64,000 nt of DNA from DASUBV01 sp035532295 (GCA_035532295.1 DATKRH010000112.1:3797-67796), one strand, 5' to 3'. Counted from the first letter of the stretch, positions 7,917 to 17,132 are shown. Notes: a model not told the origin generated them from the letters alone. Translations and numbers: made by a program.

Positions 7917-8794
7917 TGGGCCCTCGCCGCCTGGCGGCCGAACAGGCCGCCCGGCCGGATCGTGAGCACCAGCACGAGCGCCGCGTAGAACACCGCGACG
8001 GCCCAGGTCGGGGACCAGATGTCCACCACGGACTCGATCGTGAGCATCAGCACGGCGGCGGCGAGCGCGCCGCCGATGCTGCCGAGGCCGCCGAGGATGA
8101 TGATCGCCAGCAGCCGGGAGATGAGGTCGTAGCCGCTGTTCGGGTTGAAGCCGCTGCTGGTGGCGCCGTACACCATGCCGCCCACCGCGGTGACCGCCAC
8201 GCCGATGCCGAAGGTCAGCGCCGCCACCCGGTTGACGTTGATGCCGACCAGCAGGGCGGCGGTCCGGTCTTGCATGGTCGCCCGGACCGCGCGGCCGAAT
8301 TTCGTCCGGTACAGCAGGCCGTAGAGCGCGAGGACCAGGGCGACCGCCATGGCGAAGCCGTACAGGTAGATGTAGGGCAGGTAGAAGCCGAGGACGTGCA
8401 CGCTCGAGGTGACGTAGGAGGCATTGAGCGTCACGTAGTTGGGGCCGAACGCCCAGTACAGGACGCCCTCGATGATGATCGCGACCGCGTAGGCCGCCAG
8501 CAGCGACATGGAGGTACGGTCGCGGCCGGTCAGCGGCCGGATGAACAGCCACTGGATGGCCACGCCGATGACGAACATCGCCGGCACGGTGATCAGGAGA
8601 CCGGTGAACAGGCCGATGTGCAGGTGCACGGAGAGCGCGTAGCTGAGGTAGGCGCCCAGGATGACCAGGATGCCCTGGGCGATGTTGATGATGTCGAGCA
8701 CGCCGAAGATCAGGGTCAGCCCGACCGCCATCAGCGCGTAGACGCCGCCGCCGAGCACGCCGCTGACCACGGCATGGAGCAGCTTGGTCGTCAT
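7913..8794 (-). CDS. livH: Branched-chain amino acid-type ABC transporter permease LivH
   Basis: 293 aa with about eight hydrophobic segments. LivH signatures include GVYALMAVGLTLIFGVLDIINIAQG near the N-terminus and the coupling loop RTKFGRAVRATMQDRTAALLVGIN. Near the C-terminus is IILGGLGSIGGAL. A strong Shine-Dalgarno (AAAGGAGG) stands 6-7 nt before the ATG, while the downstream transport genes mostly use overlap coupling, so this and the binding protein are the main ribosome entry points of the transporter part. The start lies 58 nt after the binding-protein stop. Confidence 0.94.
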   Translation of the reverse strand: MTTKLLHAVVSGVLGGGVYALMAVGLTLIFGVLDIINIAQGILVILGAYLSYALSVHLHIGLFTGLLITVPAMFVIGVAIQWLFIRPLTGRDRTSMSLLAAYAVAIIIEGVLYWAFGPNYVTLNASYVTSSVHVLGFYLPYIYLYGFAMAVALVLALYGLLYRTKFGRAVRATMQDRTAALLVGINVNRVAALTFGIGVAVTAVGGMVYGATSSGFNPNSGYDLISRLLAIIILGGLGSIGGALAAAVLMLTIESVVDIWSPTWAVAVFYAALVLVLTIRPGGLFGRQAARAQ

Positions 8795-8852
8795 CGCCTG
8801 CCTCCTTTGCCCCGGGCAGCTCCGGGCACCTGCACAGTAAGCACGGCCGGGG

Positions 8853-10106
8853 TCAGCCGGTCCAGGCCGGCTTGGGGTTCAGGATCGTCGCTGAGCCCGC
8901 CGTGCCGACCGGCAGCACCGGCACGTACTTGCCGTTCTGCCACTGGAAGATGTAGGTCGTCGCCGCGCCGTTTCGGCCGAGCGAGTCGAACTTCACCGGC
9001 CCCTGGACGCTGCTCAGCGTGGTCCCGCCGTGCAGGTAGGCGATGATCTTCTTGTTGTCGGTGCCGCCGGTGGCCTTGACCGCCTGGGCCGCCACCTGAC
9101 CGACCGAGTACGCCTCGGCCACGTCCGCGTTCACCCCGGAGGCCGTGCCGCCGTACTTGGCGATGTACTCGGCGACCATCTTGGTGCTCTGGGCGTTCGG
9201 CGACCCGCCGTACCAGGCGTTCGGGACCATGATCCCGTTAGCGTTGCCGGTACCGACCGCGCTGGTGAACGCCGCGCCCTGGTCCGGGCCGGCCGCGGCG
9301 ACGAAGATCTTGGGCGTGTAGTGCTGCTGCTGGAAGGCCTTCATGAACGCGCCCACGGTCGGCACGTCCGTCGAGCCGAGCACCACCATCTGCGCGCCGC
9401 TGGCGGCGACGTTGTTGGCGGCCGGGGTGTAGTCGGGCACCTCCGCCGGGAAGATCTTGGAGTAAACGGTGCGGATCCCCGCCTGCTGCAGCGTCTGCTG
9501 GGTCAGCTGGACGGGCGGATCGGCGAACGGGTCCTGGGCCATCGGGTAGGCGGCGGACTTCGGCCGCTGGCTGGCCGGCAGCGACTTGACCCAGTTGGCG
9601 AACGGCACCATCTCGTCCTGGATCGGCAGGCTGACGTCGAACACGTTGTGCGCCGACTCATTGGCCGGCGCGGTGAACACCGACGGCGCGCCGCCCGCTC
9701 CCTCGATGAACGCCAGGCCGTTGCGGGCCGCCACCGCCGAGGCCGGAGTGGTGAGCAGCGAGGAGAACGGCCCGAAGGCCAGGTTCACGTGATCGCTGGA
9801 GACGAGCTTGTCGTAGTTGCTTACCACCTGGGTGGGGCTGCTCGCGTCGTTGAGGATGATCAGCTTGACCTGGCGGCCGAGCAGGCCGCCCGCGGCGTTG
9901 ACGTCGTGCTGCCAGAGCAGGTAGCCGCGCTGGAACGCCTGGCCGTCGGCCGAGAAGTCACCAGTGAGCGACAGTGACGCGCCGACCACGATCGGTCCGG
10001 CGGCCTTGGACGTTGAGCTAGAACTGCTTCCGCAGCCGGCCACCGTCGCGGCGGCGACGACGGCGGCCGCGGCGAGAGCTATCAACCGGGCGTGCTGTGA
10101 CATCAT
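8853..10106 (-). CDS. ABC transporter substrate-binding lipoprotein, type-1 periplasmic fold (Liv/amide family)
   Basis: 417 aa. A lipoprotein signal peptide (MMSQHARLIALAAAAVVAA followed by lipobox TVAGC, Cys at residue 25) and a Ser-rich linker precede the mature protein. The start of the fold, IVVGASLSLTGDFSADGQAFQRGYLLWQHDVNAAGG, is typical of LivK/Peripla_BP_6 proteins. SD GGAAGGAG lies upstream of the double ATG. Relatives bind branched-chain amino acids, amides, urea or aromatic acids; nothing in the visible motifs fixes the ligand. It should capture the solute outside the membrane for LivHMGF. Confidence 0.92.
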   Translation of the reverse strand: MMSQHARLIALAAAAVVAAATVAGCGSSSSSTSKAAGPIVVGASLSLTGDFSADGQAFQRGYLLWQHDVNAAGGLLGRQVKLIILNDASSPTQVVSNYDKLVSSDHVNLAFGPFSSLLTTPASAVAARNGLAFIEGAGGAPSVFTAPANESAHNVFDVSLPIQDEMVPFANWVKSLPASQRPKSAAYPMAQDPFADPPVQLTQQTLQQAGIRTVYSKIFPAEVPDYTPAANNVAASGAQMVVLGSTDVPTVGAFMKAFQQQHYTPKIFVAAAGPDQGAAFTSAVGTGNANGIMVPNAWYGGSPNAQSTKMVAEYIAKYGGTASGVNADVAEAYSVGQVAAQAVKATGGTDNKKIIAYLHGGTTLSSVQGPVKFDSLGRNGAATTYIFQWQNGKYVPVLPVGTAGSATILNPKPAWTG

Positions 10107-10199
10107 CCCGGCTCTCCTTCCGCTGGCGGTAAGGGCTTCATCAAGGGACGTGCGGGTGTGGCCGGCCTGCGTCCGCGGGCCTGCCCCAGAAGGATGCGA

Positions 10200-11165
10200 T
10201 CAGTGCGGGTCATCGGTTCCCGTCGGGCTGTCCGGCTCCAGGCCGTCGAGCACCGGGGCGTTCTCACTTTCGAGCTCGAGGCCGGCGGACTGGGCCTCCA
10301 GCAGCAGCAGGGCGGCGAAATCGTCGCCGCCATGACCGTGGCCGACCAGGCTCTGCACGAGCTGGTGCACCAGGCCCGCCACCGGCATGGGCACCTCCTG
10401 CTCGCGAGCCGCCGCCAGGCCCAGGTCGAAGTCCTTGCGCAGCAGCTCGCCCGTGAAGGTCGGCGTGAAGTCCAGGTTCACCAGCGCCGGCGTCTTGTAC
10501 CTGGTGAACTGCGAGCCCATCACGCTGTTGTTCAGGCAGGCCAGGAAGGCCTGGCGGCTGACCCCGGAGCGCTGCGCCAGCACCGTGACCTCCGCCATGG
10601 ACTGGGCCACGACCCCGAGGAACAGGTTGTGGCACAGCTTCACGATCCGGGCGGTCTCGCCGTCTCCGACGTAGGTCGCGCCGGCGCCGAGCAGGCTCAG
10701 GTAGGGCTGCGCCTCGTCGAAGGCCTGGCGTGGGCCGGACACCGCGAACGTGAGCTTCCCGGCGGCGGCCACCCGGGGATTTCCCATGATCGGCGCCGCG
10801 AGCAGTTGCGTGCCGCGGGCAGCTAGCGCCTGCCGCACCTCCCGTGAGGCATCGACCGAGACCGTCGAGCTGTCCACCACGACGCGCGGCGCCCGCTCCG
10901 CCGCGGCCAGCCCGCCCGGTCCGGTCATCGCCTCGATCAGGTCCCTGGGCGTGCCGACGGTGACGAAGACCAGATCGGTCGCGGCCAGGTCGGCCACCGA
11001 GTCGACGATCTTGGCTCCGTGCGCCTGCAGCGGCACGGCCTTGGCCTTGGTCCGGTTGTAGACCGACACATCGCAGCCGGCGGCCAGCAGGCGGCGGATG
11101 AGCATCGAGCCCATCCGTCCGGCGCCCAGCCAGCCGATCCGCAGCTCGCCTCGCTCATCAGCCAT
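10200..11165 (-). CDS. NAD(P)-dependent beta-hydroxyacid dehydrogenase (3-hydroxyisobutyrate dehydrogenase family)
   Basis: 321 aa from MADERGELRIGWLGAGRMG; the Rossmann motif is GWLGAGRMGSMLIRRL. The substrate-binding signature lies in DSSTVS, the glycine-rich stretch is APIMGNPRVAAAGKLTFAVSG, and the catalytic lysine is in ARIVKLCHN. Known members oxidise 3-hydroxyisobutyrate, tartronate semialdehyde (in reverse) or related beta-hydroxyacids. It is the first gene of the Liv/E1 operon, 93 nt upstream of the binding protein. In-frame codons upstream of the chosen ATG have no family similarity. It may carry out one oxidation step on the imported compound, which is inference from position. Confidence 0.88.
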   Translation of the reverse strand: MADERGELRIGWLGAGRMGSMLIRRLLAAGCDVSVYNRTKAKAVPLQAHGAKIVDSVADLAATDLVFVTVGTPRDLIEAMTGPGGLAAAERAPRVVVDSSTVSVDASREVRQALAARGTQLLAAPIMGNPRVAAAGKLTFAVSGPRQAFDEAQPYLSLLGAGATYVGDGETARIVKLCHNLFLGVVAQSMAEVTVLAQRSGVSRQAFLACLNNSVMGSQFTRYKTPALVNLDFTPTFTGELLRKDFDLGLAAAREQEVPMPVAGLVHQLVQSLVGHGHGGDDFAALLLLEAQSAGLELESENAPVLDGLEPDSPTGTDDPH

Positions 11166-11341
11166 GTCGCCCCGATTACGTTTCCCGCGGTGCCAGTGAT
11201 CGCGAGCCGCCGGGCCCGCACCGTAACCGCCCGACCAGGCGGCAGTGCCAGGATCCGGAGCCACAATCGTTTGCAGTGAAGTTTACTGACCCCAAAATGG
11301 ACTCAGGAGCAGCATGCTGTCAAGACCCCAGGGCCAGGCAT

Positions 11342-12382
11342 TTACCTGCGTCGCCCGGCTGGCGCCGGCGCTGCCGTGGACCCCCGCACGACGAACTCGG
11401 GCGCCAGGTACATGATCTTGGCTGGCTTCTCCTCGCCCGACAGCCGCTCCAGCAGCATCCGGGCGGCCTCGGTGCCGAGCTGGTAGTGCGGGAAGGCGAC
11501 CGTGGTCATGGGCGGCCGCAGCCGGTCGATGAAGGGCATGTCGTTAAAGCCGACGACGGAGATGTCGCCGGGGCAGTCCAGCCCGGCCTCCTCGATGGCC
11601 GCGTAACAGCCGACGGCCAGCATGTCGTTGCCGGCGGCGATGGCGGTGCAGCGCGGGCTGGCCGCCAGGATCTCCCCGGCGCAGCGCTGCCCTTCCTCGA
11701 TCGTGAACGCGTCGGCGAAGGCGACGCCGCCGGGCGGCACCGCCAGGCCGGCCGCCGTCAGGCCAGCCAGGAAGCCGCGATAGCGATTCAGCCCGGTCGA
11801 CAGGCTCTGCGGCCCGGCGATGTAGCCGATCCGGGCATGCCCGAGCCCGGCGAGGTGCGCGACGGCCAGCCTGGCGCCGCGCTCGTTGTCGACCGAGACC
11901 GCCGGGAAGTCATAGTCCTGCGCGACGCGGTTCATCAGGACCACGTTGAGCCCATCGCGGGCGGCCTCCGCCAGCACCGGGCTCTCCATGCGCGCCGTCG
12001 CGAGCGCGTAGCCGTCGACGTTCCGGGCTCGCATCTGCTCGAACACCTGCTGCTCGCGATCGGGGCGGCCGTCGGTATTGCCGATCAGCGCCACGTAGCC
12101 GGCGGTCGCGAGCCGGTCTTCCAGGCCGCGCACCATGGGCGGGAACAGGGGGTTGTTGAGATCGGGGATCAGCACGCCGATCGTGTGCGAGCGCCTGGTG
12201 CGCAGGCTGCGGGCCACTGCGTTCGGCCGGTAGCCGAGCGTGGCGGCGGCCTCCACCACCCGCTGCGCGGTCGCGTCGCTGACCAGCAGCCGGGTCTCGG
12301 GGCTCAGCGCCCTGGACGCGGTCGCCGGGTGCACGCCGGCCCGCCGGGCGACATCCCTGAGCGTTACCACTGGCTCAGGCAT
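11342..12382 (-). CDS. LacI/GalR family transcriptional regulator
   Basis: 346 aa. The N-terminal HTH with hinge helix is clear: VTLRDVARRAGVHPATASRALSP, then YRPNAVARSLRTRRSHTIGVLIPDL. The C-terminal periplasmic-binding-like effector domain ends near GSTAAPAPAGRRR. It is transcribed away from the GH38 mannosidase gene, sharing a 164-bp intergenic region with a perfect inverted repeat at 12439-12453. It probably represses the mannosidase, and perhaps itself, until a mannose-containing sugar binds; that link is inference. The Liv operon is in the same direction upstream (177-bp gap) and is a less likely target. Confidence 0.93.
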   Translation of the reverse strand: MPEPVVTLRDVARRAGVHPATASRALSPETRLLVSDATAQRVVEAAATLGYRPNAVARSLRTRRSHTIGVLIPDLNNPLFPPMVRGLEDRLATAGYVALIGNTDGRPDREQQVFEQMRARNVDGYALATARMESPVLAEAARDGLNVVLMNRVAQDYDFPAVSVDNERGARLAVAHLAGLGHARIGYIAGPQSLSTGLNRYRGFLAGLTAAGLAVPPGGVAFADAFTIEEGQRCAGEILAASPRCTAIAAGNDMLAVGCYAAIEEAGLDCPGDISVVGFNDMPFIDRLRPPMTTVAFPHYQLGTEAARMLLERLSGEEKPAKIMYLAPEFVVRGSTAAPAPAGRRR

Positions 12383-12438
12383 CGGCAGTCACGCTCCCGC
12401 CCTGCGTGCCGGCTGACGATATTTTCCCAGCCTGTTAA

Positions 12439-12453
12439 CTGGATGGTATCCAG
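12439..12453. promoter_or_regulatory. Perfect inverted repeat, candidate LacI-family operator
   Basis: CTGGAT-ggt-ATCCAG, 6-bp arms with a 3-bp centre, lies 56 bp from the LacI-type regulator start and 93 bp from the GH38 start. Location and symmetry suit an operator of the divergent regulator, although the odd spacer lacks the central CG of classical LacI/GalR sites. Confidence 0.45.
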
Positions 12454-12546
12454 ACCGGGCCAGCTGAGCTCGATTGCGGCCCGGCGCGCAGGCCGGCGCC
12501 ATGGCCGGCTACCCGCCGCGCGGCGGCCCGCATGCGAACATGAGGC

Positions 12547-15500
12547 ATGCGGATCGGCGCTGTCACCTCGACCATGCTCTTTCGCGGCCCCACCGCCCGG
12601 CCCCGGCAGGTGGTGCAGGTCACGCTCGTCGGCGACACCGCGACGCGGCCCGGCGAACCGGTAACGGTCAAGATCGGCGGACCGGGCATCGCCACGCCGG
12701 AGCCGTCCGTCGTGGCCGCCCCGCCGCCCGGCGGGGAGCAGATCGCCGAGGTCGGCATCGAGGTCAGCGCCGAGGTCAGCGCCGGAACCTCGCGCCGGGT
12801 GACGGTCATCGCCGAAGACTCGGCGGCGCGGGCCGAGCAGGCGGCCGACGTGACCATCGCCGAGCCGGGCTGGACGATGTGGATGGTCAGCCATTTCCAC
12901 TACGACCCCGTGTGGTGGAGCACGCAGGGCCAGTTCCTGGAGTCACGGCTCCTGCTGCCCGGCGAGGACGGCGAACTGCCGGAGGTCAGGACCGCGTTCG
13001 AGCTGGTGGCGCTGCACCTGGACGAGGCCCGCCGCGATCCCGATTACAAGTTCGTGCTGGCCGAGATCGACTATCTCAAGCCGCATTTCGACGCCCATCC
13101 GCAGGACCGGGAAGACCTGCTGGCCCTGATCGCGGCGGGCCGGATCGAGCTGGTCGGCGGCAGCTATAACGAGCCCAACACCAACCTGACCGGCGCCGAG
13201 TCGACCATCCGCAACGCCGTCTACGGCCTGGCTTACCAGCGCGGCGTCCTGAAGGGCAATCCGTCGGCCGCATGGATGCTCGACGCCTTCGGCTTCGATC
13301 CCGCCTACCCCGGGCTGATGGCCGCGGCCGGGATGACCGAGTCGTCGTGGGCCCGCGGGCCGTTCCACCAGTGGGGGCCGAACCGGACCGCCGGCGACAA
13401 CCGGCTGATGCAGTTCCCCGCCGAGTTCGAGTGGCTCTCGCCGGACGGCGGCGGACTGCTCACCAGCTACATGGCCAATCACTACTCGGCCGGCTGGGGG
13501 ACGCAGCACGCCGCCGACCTCCCCACCGCGCAGCGGGATGCCTACCAGCAGTTCCTCGAGCTGGCGCCCGTCGCGGCCACTCGCAACGTGCTGCTGCCCG
13601 TCGGCGGCGACCACGTCATCCCCTCGCGCTGGGCCACCTCGATCCACCGGGACTGGAACGCGCGGTATGCGTGGCCGCGCTTCGTGACGGCGCTGCCCAG
13701 CGAGTTCTTCGCGGCCGTGCGCGGCGAGGCCGCCCGCGGGGACGTCTGGATCACGCCGCAGACCCGGGACATGAACCCGGTCTACACCGGCAAGGACGTC
13801 TCCTACATCGACACCAAGCAGGCACAGCGGCAGGCCGAGACGGCGCTGCTGGACGGGGAACGGCTGGCGACCCTCGCCTGGCTGGCCGGCGCCCGCTACC
13901 CGCTGGCCAGCCTGGACCGGGCGTGGCGGCTGCTCGTCTTCGGCGCGCACCACGACGCGATCACCGGCACCGAGGGCGACCAGGTCTACCTGGACCTGCT
14001 GGCCGGCTGGCGGGAGGCGTGGCAGCGCGGCAGCCAGGCCCGCGACGAGGCGGCCGGCTACCTCGCGGGCCTGGCCGATACCGCCAGCGCCGCGACTCCG
14101 GGCCCGGCCAGCGGCGGCCCGGCCAGCGGCGCCATCGCGGTCGTCGTGGTGAATACCCTGTCGGCCGCCAGGTCAGGGCTCGCGACGGCCCTGCTGGAGC
14201 CCGCCGAGCCCGGCGGCACCTGGATCGAGCTGCGCGACGATGCCGGCGCGCCCGTTCCCTTCCTGGCCGAGGGGGTCAGGCGCCATCGCGATGGCGCCCT
14301 GGCGGCCGTGACGATCGCCTTCCGGGCGGCCGACGTTCCGGCCGTCGGCTATCGCACCTACCTGGCCTGGCCGACGGCTGGCCCGGCGGACGCGGCGCAG
14401 GCGGCGGAGCGGGCGGCGGGCTGGCAGCCCGTCGCGGGCACCGAGATAGCGAGCGCCGATTTCGCCATCACGGCCGACCCGGCCCGCGGTGGCACGCTGA
14501 CCAGGATCTTTTCCAGGGCCGCCGATGCCGAGCTGCTCACCGGGCCCGGCAACGAGCTCGTCCTGCAGGAGGAGTATGCCCAGCACCCGCGCTGGGGCGA
14601 GGGCCCGTGGCTGCTGTCCCCCAAGGGGCCGGGCACCGGCTCGGCCGGCCTGCCGGCCGAGGTCCGCGCGCAGCGGTGCCCGCTCGGCCAGCGGCTCGTC
14701 TCCCGGCTGCGGCTGGGCGGGCTGGCGGTGACCCAGGAGACGCTGCTGTGGGACGGCGCCGACCGGGTGGAGTTCCGGACCCACGTGGACGGCTCGATTG
14801 GCCAGGACCGGCTGCTGCGGGTGGCCTTCCCCGTGAACGTGCCGGGCGGCCTGCCGGTCTTCCAGACCGCCGTCTCGGTGATCGGCCGGCCACTCGGGCC
14901 GGCCGACGCCGATGTCGCCGGCAACTCGTTCACGCTCGACAACCCGGCGCACGAGTGGTTTGGCGTCGGCTCCACCGCCCGGGTCGCGCTCACCGGCCCC
15001 GGCGGCTCCCGCGACGAGCGGCAGTTGCAGGCGATCGGGGTCGCCGAGGTGATCGCCTCGCCGGCGCCCAGCGGCCGGACGGTCGTCCGGGCCCTGCTGG
15101 TCGCGCTGGCCCGGCAGGGCGTGACGGCTACCTGCTCTCGGCCCGACGGGCCGCGGTACGGCGCCATCGAGATCGATTCCAACCTGCCCGACTTCCGGAT
15201 CTCGCTCGGCGGGCCCGATGCCAACGCCTTCACCGCCGCCGTCCTGGCGGCGGCTGGGCCAGGCCCGGCGGCGGAACTGGCCGGGCAGCTGAAGGCCGCC
15301 GGGACGGCACGCGTCTGGGTGCCCGCGGCCAGGAGCCGCGCCGACGCCTTCGGGCCCGGAGCCGACGTGCGCGGGCCCGCGGACCTGCCGGTGCTGATCA
15401 TCGCCGGGGCCGGCGACACGGAGCTGGCGGCCGGGGTCCAGGCGGTGATCGACGACCTGGCCGACTCGGTCATCGAGGTGCCGTCGGCACCGTCGGCACC

Positions 15501-17103
15501 GTCGGCACCGTCGGCCGTCGCGGCGGCGCCGGTCCCCCGCGCGGCCGGCACCGGCCAGCCCGCCGGCGGGCCCGCGACCGCACTGGCCGGGCACTCGATC
15601 GCGCTGCTCAACCGTGGTACCCCGAGCAGCCTCGTGACGCCCGCCTCTGTCGCGACCATCGCCCTGATGCGCGCGTGCAGCGCCTGGCCCAGCGGCGTCT
15701 GGATCGACGGCCCCGCGCGCGCCACGCCCGATGGCAGCAGCTTCGCCTGGCAGCACTGGAGCCACACTTTCGAGTACGCGCTGGCCGCCGGGCCCGGCGA
15801 CTGGCGCGAGGCCGGCTTTCCGGCCGCCGGGCAGGATTACAACGCGGGCCTGCTGACGGTCACGACGGACCTGCACGCCGGGCCGCTGCCCGCGCGGGCC
15901 AGCCTGGCCAGCGTCGAGCCCCCGACCGCGATCCTCGCCGCGCTCAAGCCACGCGGCAACCCGCTGGCGCCCGGCCCGCAGCCCCGGCCGGCCGACGGCG
16001 TGACGGTCCGGCTGCGAGATGCCGGCGGCGGGTCAGCCCCGGCGGCGGTCCGGCTCTTCACCGGCCTGACCGCCGCGCGGACCGCGGGCCTGTGCGAGGA
16101 CGTCGCGGGCGAGCCGCTGCCGGTGACCGAGGGCGCCGCCGTGACACCGGTCCCCGCCGCCGGGGTCGCCACCATCTTCGTCACCCCGGCTACCCCGCCC
16201 TGGCTGGCCGGCCTAGTCGCCGACAGCCCGGAGTCGGCACTGCCCGAGACGGCGCTGCCCGAGTCGGCGCTGCCCGAGTCGGCGCTGCCCGAGACGGCGC
16301 TGCCCGAGACGGCCCAGCCGGTCTATGCCCGGTACTGGCTGCATGGCAAGGGACCGGCGCCGGCCGGCAATATGCCCGTGGCGGTGCATCTGTCTCCCGC
16401 CCGCCTCGGCGTGAGTTCCGGTGCGCCGGGACAGCTGCGGCTGACCGTCGCCGGCGGCCCCGACGCGGCCGCCGGCGAGATCTCGCTGAGCATCCCGCCC
16501 GGTCTTGACGTGCAGCCACCCGGCCCGCTCCGCTACGACCTGCCCGGCCGAGGGCACGCCAGCTGGGAACTGACGGTCCGTCAGCTGCCGGGGGCAGCTG
16601 ACGGCCACCATTTTGTCGCCGCCCAGATCCGCGACCACGTCGGCCAGGTGATCGAGGACGCGGTGCTGGTGGTGACCGGAGCGGCGGCCGGCGCGGGAGC
16701 GGCGGCCGGAGCCGGGCGGGCGGCAGACCCGCCGCGAGCCGAGCTGGTCGCCGAGCATGAGGCGAATCTGCGGGCGATCAGCGCCGAGGTCGACCTGACG
16801 ATGGCCGGCCCGGAGCTCACCCTGAGTCCCGGCGAGACCGGGGACCTCCAGATCGTGGTGAGCAACCACGCCGCCTCGGCCATCCGCGGTGAGGTCCAGC
16901 TCATCTCGCCCGCCGGCAGCTGGGCGTGCGTGCCGCGGTGGGCCGCCGGCTTCTGCGCCGAGCCCGGGCGGGCCGCGACGCTGCGCCTTCCCGTCACCGT
17001 GCCGGCTGACGCCCGGCGCGGCCAGCGATGGTGGGTGATCGCCAAGGTCATGTACTTCGGCCGGGCCAGGTACAGCGAGCCGGTCGAGGTGATCATCTCC
17101 TGA
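12547..17103 (+). CDS. Glycoside hydrolase family 38 (alpha-mannosidase) with N- and C-terminal extra domains
   Basis: 1518 aa, far longer than the roughly 850-1050 aa usual for GH38. Residues about 1-105 form a beta-rich N-terminal domain. The catalytic domain begins at MWMVSHFHYDPVWW (zinc ligands His116 and Asp118 region). The retaining nucleophile is the Asp of WMLDAFGFDP (residue 246), and the second metal-site segment is GAHHDAITGT (468-470). The helical GH38 middle domain and long beta-sandwich domains follow. The last about 110 residues (LTLSPGETGDLQIVVSNHA to the end) resemble an NPCBM-associated NEW3 beta domain. No signal peptide is visible, so it is probably cytoplasmic and acts on imported mannosides. 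Two repeat linkers (APS triplets near 980; ALPE[ST] pentads near 1230) join domains. Confidence 0.9.
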   Translation: MRIGAVTSTMLFRGPTARPRQVVQVTLVGDTATRPGEPVTVKIGGPGIATPEPSVVAAPPPGGEQIAEVGIEVSAEVSAGTSRRVTVIAEDSAARAEQAADVTIAEPGWTMWMVSHFHYDPVWWSTQGQFLESRLLLPGEDGELPEVRTAFELVALHLDEARRDPDYKFVLAEIDYLKPHFDAHPQDREDLLALIAAGRIELVGGSYNEPNTNLTGAESTIRNAVYGLAYQRGVLKGNPSAAWMLDAFGFDPAYPGLMAAAGMTESSWARGPFHQWGPNRTAGDNRLMQFPAEFEWLSPDGGGLLTSYMANHYSAGWGTQHAADLPTAQRDAYQQFLELAPVAATRNVLLPVGGDHVIPSRWATSIHRDWNARYAWPRFVTALPSEFFAAVRGEAARGDVWITPQTRDMNPVYTGKDVSYIDTKQAQRQAETALLDGERLATLAWLAGARYPLASLDRAWRLLVFGAHHDAITGTEGDQVYLDLLAGWREAWQRGSQARDEAAGYLAGLADTASAATPGPASGGPASGAIAVVVVNTLSAARSGLATALLEPAEPGGTWIELRDDAGAPVPFLAEGVRRHRDGALAAVTIAFRAADVPAVGYRTYLAWPTAGPADAAQAAERAAGWQPVAGTEIASADFAITADPARGGTLTRIFSRAADAELLTGPGNELVLQEEYAQHPRWGEGPWLLSPKGPGTGSAGLPAEVRAQRCPLGQRLVSRLRLGGLAVTQETLLWDGADRVEFRTHVDGSIGQDRLLRVAFPVNVPGGLPVFQTAVSVIGRPLGPADADVAGNSFTLDNPAHEWFGVGSTARVALTGPGGSRDERQLQAIGVAEVIASPAPSGRTVVRALLVALARQGVTATCSRPDGPRYGAIEIDSNLPDFRISLGGPDANAFTAAVLAAAGPGPAAELAGQLKAAGTARVWVPAARSRADAFGPGADVRGPADLPVLIIAGAGDTELAAGVQAVIDDLADSVIEVPSAPSAPSAPSAVAAAPVPRAAGTGQPAGGPATALAGHSIALLNRGTPSSLVTPASVATIALMRACSAWPSGVWIDGPARATPDGSSFAWQHWSHTFEYALAAGPGDWREAGFPAAGQDYNAGLLTVTTDLHAGPLPARASLASVEPPTAILAALKPRGNPLAPGPQPRPADGVTVRLRDAGGGSAPAAVRLFTGLTAARTAGLCEDVAGEPLPVTEGAAVTPVPAAGVATIFVTPATPPWLAGLVADSPESALPETALPESALPESALPETALPETAQPVYARYWLHGKGPAPAGNMPVAVHLSPARLGVSSGAPGQLRLTVAGGPDAAAGEISLSIPPGLDVQPPGPLRYDLPGRGHASWELTVRQLPGAADGHHFVAAQIRDHVGQVIEDAVLVVTGAAAGAGAAAGAGRAADPPRAELVAEHEANLRAISAEVDLTMAGPELTLSPGETGDLQIVVSNHAASAIRGEVQLISPAGSWACVPRWAAGFCAEPGRAATLRLPVTVPADARRGQRWWVIAKVMYFGRARYSEPVEVIIS
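15481..15516 (+). repeat. 9-bp tandem repeat, 4 units, in the GH38 gene
   Basis: Four copies of ccgtcggc[ac] encode a Pro-Ser-Ala linker (PSAPSAPSAPSA) between beta domains of the GH38 protein. It is a low-complexity hinge, not a catalytic part. Confidence 0.85.
16231..16320 (+). repeat. 15-bp tandem repeat, 6 units, in the GH38 gene
   Basis: Six in-frame 15-mers of the form gag[ta]cggc[ag]ctgccc encode E[ST]ALP pentapeptides. Units differ at one or two positions, with the last unit most diverged. It lies in an interdomain linker upstream of the C-terminal beta domains. Confidence 0.9.
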
Positions 17104-17132
17104 CCGGGTGCCAGCCTCATCAGGCGCTAGCC

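Noticed and set aside
16231..16320. Regular repeats considered as a CRISPR array
   Set aside because: Units are contiguous 15-mers without spacers, in frame inside a coding gene, and no cas gene is present.
13272..16508. Plus-strand frame of over 1000 codons inside the GH38 gene in another phase
   Set aside because: Arg/Gly/Pro-rich, no motifs, fully inside the GH38 coding region.
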